DNA of 64,000 bases from Ciona intestinalis (Eukaryota; Chordata; Ascidiacea; Phlebobranchia; Cionidae): positions 6,681,632-6,745,631 of the forward strand of contig NC_020166.2 of the NCBI RefSeq assembly GCF_000224145.3, written 5' to 3'. The notes beneath the pieces were generated by a model. The model searched no databases. It saw only the letters and a program-made list of their open reading frames with translations, and had not been told where the DNA came from. Both the position numbers and the translations under genes were made by a program. Positions 12,001 through 24,972 of the stretch are shown here, piece after piece (position 1 is the first letter of the stretch; every line of letters starts with the position of its first letter).

Positions 12001-15000
12001 ATGCGTTTGTTGTCACTTGTAGTTGTGATATTCTTTATTGCACTCCTGATAACAGAATCAGATGCATGGAGACGCAGAAGGCGTAGAAGAAGAGTTGCAT
12101 GCCAGGTAATTTTTTTTCACTAAAAGTGGTGAAAATAAATCCATAGCATTTAGCATAGGCAAGAAGCAAACGATTTTTTATAGCGTGTTGCTTGAATAGG
12201 CCTACATAATTTTTAAGCCTAAAATTGTGTATAGAAAACAGAATTAGTATATTTTTAAACTACAGAATTACCTTATATTGTTTCTTTAGATGAACTTCTG
12301 GACACACTGGGGTTCATGCAGTGTTTCGTGTGGGTCTGGTCGACAGAAAAGAAGTCGATCAATTAAAGTTTACCCATTTGAATCTTCACCGTGCCCATCT
12401 GCGTTGGAATACAGGACGTGCTCCATAAGAAAAACCAACTGTGCGGTAATTTAAAACAAATTAAAAATATAAATAATTTGATATAAGGTCATAATGATTT
12501 CTTGAAGTGATTGTAAAACTGGATAAGCAAACTTGGTAAGCAAACCTACCTTATTCCTGCTTTCTGAATCTTTCATTTGCAGGTATCGTCGTGGAGCAGT
12601 TGGGCAGCTTGTACAAAATCTTGTGGAGCAGGAACTCAGACTAGAACTCGTTCAATCACAGTCCGTCCGAAAAACTGTGGAGCATCATGTCCAAGTTTGG
12701 TTGATCGGCGAGGTTGTACAGGTTATCAGTGCCCAAGAAACTGCTTGGTAAATCAATGTAGTTTACTGGCTGCTATTTAAAAACAATAAGCAGAAATTAA
12801 GATTTAAATTGGGGTGCATCCAATTATGCATTTATACTACATTGTGTAATAGGTAAATATATTATAACTAGTTTGTGGTACAAACCAAACTATTGAACGA
12901 GAACTTACACCGGATCTATATAAATGAAGCTACTTGCAAAGCAAAATAGAAGATTCCACCCATAATGTATTTCACTCAGTGTTTTATGTTGCACAGGTTT
13001 CATCATGGGGAGCATGGAGTAAGTGCAGTGTAACTTGTGGATCAGGAACAGCTAGTAGAACACGCAAAATAATAACCACACCGGCTTATGGGGGAAAACC
13101 ATGTGCTGGACTTTCTGACCATAAACGATGTACAATTACTCAGCAAAATTGTGTGGTAAGAGTTACATATTAACATAATTTTTTCAGAAAAATGTGTTTA
13201 CTGCTTTACTATTTTTGTATAAAGATGTATAATTCTTCATTCCAAAACATGCTAAAGTTTTGATTAAAAAAGTAATGAGTTTTTGTTGTTCTTTCCTTCT
13301 GGCTAGCCTGTTTAGGTTTTAGTATATTATACCGTATTCTTTATTTGAACAGGTGTCACCATGGGGAAGTTGGTCTCCTTGTTCCGGTTCATGTCCCAAC
13401 GGTAGAAAAACAAGATTACGCCGAGTTATTTTAAAACCAACAGGTTGTGGTACAAGATGTCCAGTTTTGTCACAATCCAGCAGTTGCATGCCACCCAATT
13501 GTGTGAAGGACTGCGTGGTAAAATGTTTATACTTTTTTGAACTTGTTGATCTATGCATAATGTTATAATACCATTGTGATTAATTAAAAGTAAAACTAAA
13601 GAAACTCTAGATAGTTTTTAAACAATAAATATTCAAAAATTTTAAAATCCTCTATGCTGATTTCAAAATATGTTGAAAAAAGATACGCCATTTCAAAAAC
13701 CTAAAACATTTTTAGGTAACCTCTTGGTCGGGTTGGAGCTCTTGCAGTGTGAGCTGTGGATCAGGGACAATTTCCAGAAATCGTAAAGTGGTTGTTGCAC
13801 CAGCTTATGGTGGAAAACAATGTCCTGGTTTAAAAGAACACAAATCCTGTGTCAATGCACCAAATAATTGCCAGGTAAGACAATATTACCATTGTGCAAT
13901 AAGGACTGTTTATTCCGCTTAACAGTGTTGGAAAAGTAAATATGCCTAAACAGCAAATTAATAAAAGTTAATTTTTTTACCAGGTTTCTCAATGGACAGC
14001 ATGGGGAACATGCACTGGAACTTGTCCCAATGGTTCACAATCGCGCACACGCCAAATTATTGTTCATCCAACCAACTGTGGATCATCTTGTCCCATCACT
14101 GCTCAAGCACATCATTGCATTCCTCTTATCTGTGTTACAGATTGTGAGGTGAACGAAGAAATTTATTCCAACCTAATATGTATTCACATTTACATGTTAT
14201 AAAACTACATGTTACCAAGTTGAAATAGCATAAAAATATCTATGACAGCATCACATAATTTGTCAGCATAACTATAGCTTGAAACTTTTTCCAAAATGTA
14301 CCAAATATTCTAAAAAATACTCACTTGTGTTTATAAATTAAAAAATAAAGATCTAATATATGGAAAGCTGGAAATGGTAATACAACAACATCAGTTAATG
14401 TTTTTTAAAGATCAAAACATGTTTAATTATTATGCAACTTTTCAAAAAGATATTTAACAGGTATCTTCATGGTCAGCTTGGACTTCATGCAGTGCCTCGT
14501 GTGGCACCGGACGAACTTCTCGGTCAAGAACAATTACCCAGCCATCAGAGCATGGTGGAAAATCATGTCCTGGACTCCATGAACACAAGGCTTGTGTAAC
14601 ATCACCTATACATTGCACAGTATGTTTCATTTTGGAATCTGTATTGTCTATAATAGTATTTATTTTTCTACACAAAATTGTCTATAATAGTATTTATTTT
14701 TCTACACAAAATTGTCTATAACAGTATTTATTTTTCTACACAAAAATAAAAGTGACAGGCTTTAACATATAGTAATGGTAATGGCGAATGCGGTGGCATA
14801 TATGAATTAGGGTAATGGGCAAACTTTGGCCTATATCCCAGATTCAATGGTGTGTAGGATCTTTTTCTTTTGAAATTAAAAAATTAAATGTAGACCTACC
14901 AAATCTGGCATATTTGTATTTCTTAAGGTTTCATCTTGGACATCATGGGGCAGTTGCAGCACAACATGCGGTCCAGGAAGTCAAAGTCGAACACGAACCA

Positions 15001-18000
15001 TAGTGCGAAGTCCACAAGCCTGTGGAAACCATTGCCCTTCTCTGGTTGATTCTAAATCTTGTGCAAACAAGGAATGTGAACCTATTTGCATGGTAATGAT
15101 TAAAAACCAAGTTATAAATTCATTTTTTTAAAGGAGCCTTAGTATGGATAATACTAAATATGGTTTAATTTAAACAAAAACTGTTACATAGGATTACAGG
15201 TGCGGTTTCATACACCTTTGTATAGGTTTCTGTTAGTTTAGTAACATGTGCTTTTATCCTATCAAGTGGAAATGCTTGTGTGAATGTATGGGCAAAATTG
15301 GCTAACCAGTAAATTTATTTGTGCCCAGCTGTCTCCATGGGGCTCATGGTCCACTTGTAGTTGTGCTGGAACAAAAACGAAAAGTCGAACTATTGTTGAG
15401 AAACAAGAGGGAGCTGAGTGTTTGTCCCTGACAGAGGAAGCTGGTTGTAATGATAAGAATTGCAAAGTTGATTGTCAGGTAAAAAGTAAAAGGGTGATGC
15501 TTAAACAGTTTCTTAATATATTATTAAGCAGTCAATGTTCAATTACTGCTTTTATATATTATTATTATTATTATTAAAAGTATCTGATAATTCAAGGAAC
15601 AACATTTTACAGATGAGTAGTTGGGAAACTTGGTCAAAATGTTCAACTTTCTGTGGATCTGGAAAACAATCTCGAATTCGAAGTGTAGATACCGCTCCCT
15701 CCGGTGGTGGTAAAGCATGTCCGGCTGCAAAGGAAACACGAGATTGCATGCCTCCTTGTGCGACGGATTGTGAGTGGAACTTTTGGAGCAAGTACGGAAA
15801 ATGTGGTTGTAAGAGCAAAGAACAGGTATGATTTACAAATTTGACCATGTGATTGAGAATTAAAAAGCAAATTCTATATTTGGTTTCGCTTGAACTTTTA
15901 AACTTACAAGTAGTTAACTCAATACTTTTAATTTATTTCAGATAATAGTTTAACAATTTCTTAAGAACTTCACGTATTCCAATAGTTAGTTGTACAAAAG
16001 AGTAGTAAAGTTTATAAGCTTGTATTTAGAAAAGAGAGAAAAGGGATAACTTTAAAGACTTTATTTTCTGGGTGTGGCGTTTTTGATATAGATCTGAACA
16101 AAGAAAATCTTTTTTTATAAAGCAAATAAACCCCAGACTAAACTTAAGCAAATGTCATGAATCATTTTTACAACTAAGTTAGTCTGAACTTGTTTGTGGA
16201 AACAATCATACATGGTTTATAACGGGAATTCCTCAGTTCCAAATGTTTACTTGATTGCATTGACCAAGAAACTGTAAACTTTTATCTGTTTTACCCAGAA
16301 ACCATAAAAGAGATTTTATTATCTTTCAGATATCTAAACCTTATGTGAACTATCATAGTATATTTCTTTTTAGTAATTTCCCTTTTATTAGCACAACTTT
16401 TAAGTATTTGAAGGTGATATCTAAACATAAATACTCCCTTGTTGCTAAAATAAGGTGAATTTCAAAAACTGAACCTGTATATTTAAATCCACCACCAGCT
16501 GCGTCACCGAACCGTCAAACAACCTTCGCTCTTCGGTGGAAAATCATGTGATGGAGCCGAAGAAGATTCCATTCCATGTAAAGAGCCATCTAAGCAGTGC
16601 AAAAATAAGAAAAAGAAATGTGGAAAGAAAAAGTTTGCATGCAAAGCAGGTGATGTTTTGATGGTATGAAACAGTTTTTATTGGCATTTACAAGTGATAT
16701 TGTTTACCTTGGAAAATCTTGGTTAACAGTAGATTAAGCATTGTTTTTTGAGGAGAAAGGTCATTTCCTTAAATTTCTTTATTGATCGTCAAGTATGCAG
16801 CTGTGAAAATTTTTTATACATTTTAATAAATTAGTGTAACATTTATGGTGTACAAGTAGAAACAAGTGAACAGAGAACTAAAACTTAATTGATACATGTA
16901 TAACAGGCACCTCTTGCATAAAAAATGCATTAGTGTGCAATGGAGACGCAGATTGTGTAGATTCTTCCGATGAATTAAAATGCAAGAAAGTTAAACTCAC
17001 ATGCGGCAAAGAAACTTATCCTCTTATACCAAATATCCAAATCGTTGGGGGAGCGTAAGTAATTAACTCAATTTGATAAAAATTAAACCAACAATTACAA
17101 CTTATAACAATTTTAAAATTTTGTATATCTTTAAAAATAATATTTTGTAATTAAAAAAACTGCAGCTGTCAAAACAATTATAGTAATTCCGTTGGTATAG
17201 TTTGAAACAATAAGTTATGAAAGTAATTCAAATCATGCTTACATATTGTAGGTTTGATATTACAACTCTTGCACGATCTTCTGAGGTGTTGGACAACAGT
17301 CTCTTCAATGGAGTTTGCAATAACGTTTACTCTCCTGATCACAAGAAACATTTCCGAAAACCATACAATGTTGCAAGCTTCTCTTACCAGGTAAATCAAA
17401 CACACTTTTTACACTACAGTATTTTCAATTGTCATGTTAGGAGTGAGAGGTTAATTACAACCATAAAAAATCCACCCTGATATATTACACAGACAAAAGC
17501 AACTGGATCATTTGTAGCAAAATCCTTTGACAGCGAAAAGTCAGTGATTGAAGCAATACAGGAATCTTTCAGGAGCATGCAGGAATATGCAGACAGCTCG
17601 GCAGAGTGTAAGTATATACACATTTATAAAAACATTATAAAAACAAACTGTAACAAGAAACATTAATATATTTAACAGTGACGCAGATGAGTCAGTTGGT
17701 TGGACATGCAGCAGGAGGGGATAATGCAAAGCTGGAAAAGATGATCAAAGATGGATATTCAGATGATTATAAATATTTCTCTGTTAAAACTGTCATCACA
17801 GTTGCCATGTTCCAGTGAGTATCACTATTTATTAAGATAACTGCTTGGTATACCTAAAGAGAAACACTTACACATATTTTATGGCTATTGGTTTGATCAA
17901 TCCTTAACTGTCTTTTTGAATTACCTACCAGATTATCTGCTCTACTACCAACACTTCATAAAAAAATGTCACCTGTCACAAATCTGAATAATACTGATAG

Positions 18001-19070
18001 CTGACTGCTCCATGTGTGAACTCCATTAATATAATAACCAACGGATTCTTCAGGATGCGTGATGATAATCTTTTGTTAAATGAAGATTTTGAGGAAGATT
18101 TGAATGAGTTGCATTCATGGTATGACAAAGTTGAATATTTGAGACTTCTGGAGAAGTATGGCACTCATTACTACACTGAGGGAACGCTTGGTGGACAATA
18201 TAAGTTTATATACAAGTTTAGAAAAGCTGACCTTGTAAAAGCAGGTTTGAAATCTGACTGAAGATTTATAGTTTTAAATGAAGATTTTGTTTTATTTACC
18301 ATTGAAACTTTTAGACTTGACTGACACAGAGCAAAGGCAGTGTTTGGAAGATGATGCAAAAATAAAACTTCTCGGTGCAGATGTGGACATTAACGACAGA
18401 TGCAACTTTAACTGTAAGTTTAACTTTCTTTATACAAAGTTGACAAGGTCTTTGTGATTCAAGCCATGCTAACTATATTTGGCTCTGTGTTTTTAGCCTA
18501 ACATTAACATACTTCCAGCCAAGTCATTCACCAACAACGCTGTGCAGTCGGTTTCTTTCGTTGATGGTGGTGAAGCAAATGCTGTTTCGAGCTTGAGTGT
18601 GAACAGTGATGAGAAGTCGTTAACTGAATGGACCAACAGTGTCATCATGCACCCAGCTATTGTGGAATATAAGGTGATATCTAGTGCCAAAAACTGATAT
18701 AAGGCATTTGGCAGCATTCTGTACAGTTTTGTCTTCAGTAGTTTAATTCGATTGTTATTAAGCAGCACCTATATGGTCATTTGCCCACTTTAAATCAAGC
18801 ATTCATTTAAGAAACTTTCCAAAACAGATTGCTCCTCTCTCTCAACTCATCGACTCTCGCATCATCCAAGGGAAAAAAAAGAAGGCCAACATGGAAACTG
18901 CTCTTCTGCACTTCATGAAGAAGTTTGAACCAATCCGATGCAACTCATTCAATGCAGGGGTGAAGCGATGTAGGAATGGTGCAAAGCAGAAAGTTGTCAA
19001 GGATGGAAGAGAATGTGTTTGCTTGTGTCCTGCAGGTTTATATGGGGCTGGTTGTGAGGTGCCGGCATAA
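12001..19070 (+). CDS. C6-like complement protein: 11 TSP1 repeats, LDLa, MACPF, EGF
   Basis: Twenty exons give 1045 aa without a break: 12001-12105, 12290-12445, 12583-12747, 12997-13155, 13353-13517, 13716-13874, 13984-14148, 14461-14619, 14928-15092, 15329-15478, 15613-15825, 16499-16649, 16907-17054, 17252-17390, 17493-17607, 17679-17814, 18054-18244, 18315-18413, 18519-18673, 18828-19070. Signal peptide 1-22, eight arginines (24-31), ten single-exon TSP1 repeats to about 565, an eleventh TSP1 split by an intron, an LDLa module about 625-660 (LVCNGDADCVDSSDE, calcium-binding acidic residues present), MACPF about 675-1000 with KYGTHYYTEGTLGG, and a C-terminal EGF-like module (ECVCLCPAGLYGAGC). 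MACPF exon lengths and phases match the gene at 10729 nearly one to one (139, 115, 136, 191). Secreted complement terminal-pathway-like protein by homology. Poly(A) signal at 19228. Confidence 0.93.
14643..14744. repeat. 34-bp tandem repeat, three copies
   Basis: Three head-to-tail copies of a 34-bp unit beginning ATTGTCTATAATAG, at 14643-14676, 14677-14710 and 14711-14744; the third has one substitution. It lies in an intron directly after a TSP1 exon. Confidence 0.9.
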
Positions 19071-19227
19071 TTTAAAACAACTTCTGGTACTGAATGTAAC
19101 CATATTTAACTTAACACTTAAAATTCGCATTTAGGTTATATTCTTCACTTTCAATCGTTTGTAAATTTCTTCTAATAGATTAATTTCATACGTATCCACA
19201 TTTGCACAGATGCCGAAATAAGATTAG

Positions 19228-19233
19228 AATAAA
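19228..19233 (+). terminator. polyadenylation signal AATAAA
   Basis: AATAAA 158 bp after the stop codon of the C6-like gene at 12001-19070, in a non-coding AT-rich stretch. Confidence 0.6.
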
Positions 19234-19728
19234 AGATTTCAAGTTTCTTTGTGTTGTTGTATCTTTGCTTGTATTGGTTAACATTAGTCTGTATATTCAA
19301 ATGAATTTACCAACATCTCTATCACATGACTGAACAAGTTTGGGTTAAGGAATCCTTAAGGTTTGTGGGAAGAAATGTTAAGGAATAAGAGAAAAAACAA
19401 TGTTGGTCAAAAAATAGTAGGTTTCTCCTCAAAATGTTGTATGCATGATGGAGTGTTAGTGTTCCAATACTTTACAAAAAATTTAGCACAAAATAGAGTC
19501 CAGATATTTCGTATTAGTATATATAAAAGTGTCTTTGATTTTTTAGGTCATTTATTTTACAAACAGAGACTTATTGTACAGTCAATAAATGTAAACCATA
19601 CACGGCGCCTTACACACGAATATAAGGACATTTTAACATTGTTTGACCACTTTTAAACCAAAGAACATTGTTTTGATATTGTGGTCCCCAGTAAAGATTG
19701 TGTAAGTACGTGTGGTCCATTTTGCAAA
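19234..19728. other. convergent 3' spacer
   Basis: Lies between the 3' ends of the plus-strand C6-like gene and the minus-strand hnRNP gene. No exon or repeat family recognised. Confidence 0.5.
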
Positions 19729-22700
19729 TCAGAATCTGTAACCACCACCACCACCACCACCACCACCTGTGATATAAAAACAAATAGCCTTTAATATGGT
19801 GATAGGGATTTTATTTTGTAGGTAATAAATCAAAGTAGTGAGCAACCTCTGGCCTAACACCCAGGTCTTCCTATGTAAAAGATAAAATGTTAAACCTTTG
19901 TTACATATAATTCAAATAAGTTGTCCTCAAATTGACGTTTTGCTATCGTTCTTATTGGAAGTAAAAGTTCTCTATTTAAATTAACAAAAGTTTATACAAA
20001 ACATATATAATTTGTTAAAAAAATAACTTTTAACCTCTTCCTCTTCTTCTCTGTCCTCCACTTCTGAATCCTCCATCACGTCTGTTGCTCCTCAAGAACA
20101 ACTCAATGTATCTGTGCTCTGTATTAAAGTGATGAGATACAATGTTTAGTTAACTTAATGGATGAATGTAACTGTATCACATTTCACTATTTAGTTAAAA
20201 CTCCAGACTGTACATTTTGAGATTCAATCAGGTTTTGCATTATTTTTTTTGTAAAATATTTATAATCTAAGACCTATTACCAATCATTGGCCAACTGCGT
20301 ACAATGAATGCCTAATGACAATGCCTTAAAATATCCTTTTATTCTGGCTTATTTAAAGTTGAATCGAAATGTTAAAAAATACAAAACATTTTATTATTTT
20401 CTTAATTAATGATTTCTATTGCATGTTATTTAAAACCACTTAGACATAAAAAAATATTCTACAGTTCTACAAAATTTTCACGTACGAATACACTCCTTGT
20501 TCTTCTGCATGGCAGCTTGTGCATCTTGATAAGAGGCAAAAAACACAGTTCCTTCACCGGTAACTCGACCATCATCGCTGTACTCGATATTTACTCTTAC
20601 TGGCACAAGGGGTGAAAAAAACTGAAAAAATGCAAGTAAGACAAAATATCAAGGCATGTTGTTTTATGTTAGGGTAAAATTAACAAAACTAATACCCAAA
20701 ACTAAGATTTTTTTAAAGAAAACGAGATATATATAAAAATTGCTGTAACTTTATAACCAAAAAGTTCAATTTGAAGGATATATTCAATATTCAGAATAAA
20801 AATATAACATTTTTAGGGTAAATTATACACTTATACAGAAAAAATGACACATAATCTTACATAGTATGACTTAACTCGAAACAATAAAGCTAAAATTGCA
20901 AAAAAAAACCTTCTCTTACATTAAAAACATCCTGTTCCTGGCACTTAAAAGGAAGACCTCTCATCCGGACCACAAATTGTGATGGAGAAGCTTCTTCTTC
21001 ATAAAACTCCTCTCCATAATTCTCATCACCATTATAACCATAATCTTCTTGAAAATTTCCTCCACCGTAATTTCCACCGCCATAATTTCCACCATAACCA
21101 CCAGAGTTGTTGTACCGATTGCCATATGGCTAAAATAAAGGGAGATATGTTTTTTAATAAAAGTAATTTAATTTAAAGTATATTTATATATATATAAATG
21201 TATACATAATTTTTTTAATTTAGGTAATTTAATTTTAGAAAAAAAAATTAGAAAAAAGTCTATATTTTTAAAAGCAATTGATTTAAAAGTAATTTTCAAT
21301 TATGAAAATAGGATTTTATTCAGAACGTCCTGAATGAATGTTGTCCATTTTATAATTGTTTGACCATCCTTTAAAAAAAACTAAAAAAACTAGCATGTAA
21401 TGCCCCAAGTATTCAGGTAAATAAAGCTACCAACCTATCAAACACAACTTATGACCTGACCAAGGACATAAGGGTTTCTAACGTACAAGAAAGCAATTGT
21501 CCCATAAACCAACATTATTAACAAGTTTGTCAACATGAAGTTTCTATATTACAATCAATATAATAGGAAAGATGGTGATTACCTTCATTCCTCCTCTACC
21601 TCGACCTCTGTTGTTCCTCCAATTCCCTTCCCAATCATCTTCACAATAATCACCACCACCATAACCTGTACGTCATTGTATGGTATATTATTAAGTACCA
21701 CAGTAAAAATGTTTGTGTTGTGAATTATATTAACGCACGGAACTACTACCTTACTATATTAGGATTTTTAAACTAAAAATTTCGAAATTTTTTATTAATG
21801 TTCTTTGACGTAAAGTCCTGAACAGATTAAAAATATTTACTTTAAAATTAAATTAGTAAAAATCTTTAACTTTAAAACTAAATTTATAAAAATCTTTACC
21901 TTTAAAACTAAGTTTGTGTAAGTGAAACAAAATACATTATTATACAACAACCCACCTCCACCCCCACCCCCAGCATAACGTGAACCACCTCTTAACCATC
22001 GTTGACCCCTTGAACCCCGCCCACCACGGTTGGGTCGATCATAGGGTCCCGGTCGACCCCGTGACCCGAAACCCCTTTCATCGTCCATATATTCACCCTG
22101 TGATTCCATTAACTCACGTTTCGAACTTTTGAAGATCTCAATGTACCTATGAGTGACAACGAAATTAGAATAATAGTCTAAACTTGTTTTAGTTTAAAAA
22201 CATTTTCATTGACTAACATTTTTTGCCACAGTGTTAGCTAAGCTTTGGTTTAGTTTAAAACAGGGATGCACAAGACTTATTTGTTTCCGCGTAAACTTTT
22301 TAAAACCGCCAAAAATATTTTGCTAAACTTAGCACAAACATAGATCTTTAAGCGAAAAACACATTTTTTTTAAATCGATGATAATAAGACAAAACATTGA
22401 AAAAATTTTACTGCTTAAAAATTGAGTTGTGTATGTGGATTGTTGTACAAGCTAACTAGACGTTGTGTATCCCTGGTTTGAAATAGGATTAGGTAAAATA
22501 CCTTTTTCACCAACTCTTTTTACCCTTGTCGCAAGCCACGAAAAAATGTATACTGAATAAGCAGATCATTTTTAAAGAATATCCCAACCAATGCCATGTT
22601 GTATTCCAAACCCAGTAAAAATCTCATAGACTTACCTCCACAGCGCCCCCCACAAAACTGCCCTACCCCCACACACCTGTGCCCAATCTTCTCTTTATGT

Positions 22701-24443
22701 TTTGTCAAAGCTTTCTCAGCCGATTCTGGCGACCCAAACTCAACATAAGCCTCCCCCGTGCTTCGCCCATTGTCATCTAACGGTAGCGTGATCCCATTTG
22801 GCACGATTTCCAACCCTTTTGTGCAACGACATTTGAACAAAATTCCCTTAAACATACACTCAGCACCTCCCAGCCTCTAACCCACATGATAAAAACATGC
22901 AACGCTCTCATTAACTCCATACTGTTTGGGTGTTTAAGGCCTACACCTGTTCATCTCAAACAGTTCGCCCCACGTGGTGTAAAGCACTTGCCCATCGTGT
23001 TAAAGATATTGCAACATTGAATAAAAGAAATTTAAAAAAAAGAAAACAATGCTTTATACTTTAAAACCAAACTTAGAAATTTCGAAAAACATTTAGAACC
23101 CTGTAACCAAACTGTCTGTGCACCCACCAGAGAAAAATTGAGCAACTTCTTCCTTGGAGCACTGAAAAGGAAGTCCTCGTAGGCGGACGAAGACATCAGC
23201 TTGGGCAGAAGAACCAATTTCCTCTTCTGATAATCCAAGAACATATTCCATCTCCTTTACACTTGATTCAAACACTGTAGAATATGAATACATACTGAGT
23301 AAGTCAGTTTAGAAAATACCACCTAAAACATTGGTTTTAATCAATCCATTCGTTTTTTTTACTTTAACTGCTAATCAAGTTGTGAAGCAATTTTTAAGCA
23401 ACTTTATCCGAAAGATTTCTTTTGCACGGATTTTCTCACAGAGTAAAATACTACACCAAAGTTATTATGTCCAAGCTGATGAGCGGGTATTTAATTTACA
23501 AAGAAGCATATATTATACACAATTACACAGGCTACTAAGGTAAGAGTTACCTTCTATGTATCGTTTTCCAATCAGCTGATGATCTTTTTCAAAGCATGTT
23601 TGCAAGCTCTTTTGCGATGTAACCTCTACAAAAGCTTCTCCACTTGGTCGCTGATCATCTGTGTAAGTTCTGCAGATAAAAGAAGCTATAAAAATCATCA
23701 TCCTATATACAAGTCAATGGCATAACTAAACATGAATGTATAACACAATTCTCTCTCTAAATATATTAAATAAACTTAAATAAAAAAAATACATGGAGCT
23801 ATACAGAGAAGACGGAAATTTTTTTCCGCTAGGAGGCGATGACAAATTCGTTTCTCTATTTTATGGGGAGCAGTTAGTTTCACGGTTTATACACATAAGA
23901 TATAAACCCCTAACCCCTAATCCCTAACCCCCAACTCTTAACCCCAAACTCATCAAACAAAAAAAACTTGAAAAAAATATATAAAAAAAGTATTCCACTG
24001 TGCGGGACTCGAACCCGGTAAAAATGAAACAAAGAGAGTTTACGACCGCACGCAAACCGCTACACCACAGACTCGACGACAGTAAACGCAACGAAAAAGC
24101 GTATATAACCGACCTAATGTGGGAAATATGTACTTACTAGTGTTTTATGTATTGAGAAAGGTATTTTTATTATTTAATTAATTTGTTTTACACTTATTAA
24201 AACTTTGTAGTGCTGTTTTGTTCGTTTTTCCGTATTTTTTAATTTAAATAATTACCGCCTCTAGCGGAAAAATTTTTCCGTCTTCTTTGTATAGTCCCAT
24301 GTAAAAAAAATAGATTAGCGGGCTCACCTTCGAATTCCAGCTTCACCACCAACAACTTCAACATTCAAAAATTTAATGACCTCAGCTTCTGTGGCTGCCC
24401 ACGGTAATCCACGCAATCGAACAACGTATCTTTCTTCCGTCAT
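19729..24443 (-). CDS. hnRNP F/H family RNA-binding protein
   Basis: Ten exons give 420 aa with consistent phases: 24443-24328, 23669-23551, 23274-23128, 22815-22677, 22146-21956, 21665-21583, 21129-20920, 20621-20486, 20118-20035, 19766-19729. Three quasi-RRMs are visible: [18 protein letters not shown] near the N terminus, [20 protein letters not shown] then [13 protein letters not shown], and [18 protein letters not shown] then QHRYIELFL. Gly/Arg- and Gly/Tyr-rich linkers separate qRRM2 and qRRM3, and the protein ends in about nine glycines then YRF. Length and order equal vertebrate hnRNP F/H, nuclear factors that bind G-tracts and regulate splicing and polyadenylation. Family assignment is firm; F versus H is not meaningful in a tunicate. 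Intron 1 carries a MITE (23792-24301). Confidence 0.95.
23792..24301. mobile_element. MITE with about 48-bp inverted repeats in hnRNP intron 1
   Basis: The left end CATGGAGCTATACAGAGAAG and the right end, read in reverse complement (CATGGGACTATACAAAGAAG), pair for about 48 bp with few mismatches. TA flanks both ends, as expected for a Tc1/mariner-type target site. About 510 bp long with no coding capacity. The interior holds degenerate CCCTAA-like repeats (23905-23945) and a tRNA-like segment (24001-24080, minus). Confidence 0.8.
24000..24082 (-). other. tRNA-like sequence (pol III promoter boxes) inside the MITE
   Basis: On the minus strand an A-box-like GTGTAGCGGTTTGCG is followed about 45 bp later by a B-box GGTTCGAGTCC. 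An arm that could be a T-loop is present, but I cannot build a clean anticodon stem. Best read as a tRNA-derived remnant rather than a working tRNA gene. Confidence 0.5.
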
Positions 24444-24972
24444 ATTTAAGCAATTATATCACGAGCAATTAATGCAGCAAAGTATATCAACGTTATTTCT
24501 TATAAGTTATGTCACTTCCTCGTTCTCCTTTTTTTTCAAAGCGGAATTCTGCTCTACTATTTCGGATAACACAAAGTTTTTCACTATCAAGAAAGGAAGA
24601 CAAAACGATATATATGCTTTGGTGTTGAAAACAATTTAAAACATTAGGGTGATGTTGAAGTTATGGATAAGATATGTGATATCCTTGTAATTAGACAAAG
24701 TGTTTGCTTGAAACTGGGAACTAAAATAGTAAACATTACTTTGAGCGCTTTTAAAACGACATATATTTATGTCTCATTTTTATTTAACATACATTAAAAT
24801 AGTTTAGTTTACTTTATATTAACCAAATATCTGTAAAACTTGCGACTATTTTAAAGTAAACCAGCCACCCCAATAACCTAACAAAATTTCTGAAGCGTTG
24901 TGAAAGGAATCCAGGTTCCCATGTTGTTGGAACATCCGGGTCTTTTTTTCTAGCATCTACAATTCAGCAGTC
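24444..24972. promoter_or_regulatory. divergent promoter of hnRNP F/H and RPL19
   Basis: The two start codons face away from each other with 529 bp between. Just upstream of the RPL19 ATG there is an oligopyrimidine stretch (TCTTTTTTTCT at about 24941), consistent with the 5' TOP start of ribosomal protein genes. No TATA box is evident. Confidence 0.6.

Noticed and set aside
19741-19768. (ACC)n microsatellite
   Set aside because: It encodes the C-terminal glycine run of hnRNP F/H in frame between a good acceptor and the stop, so it is coding.
24000-24082. functional tRNA gene (GTA anticodon-like loop)
   Set aside because: The anticodon stem does not pair and it lies inside a MITE.
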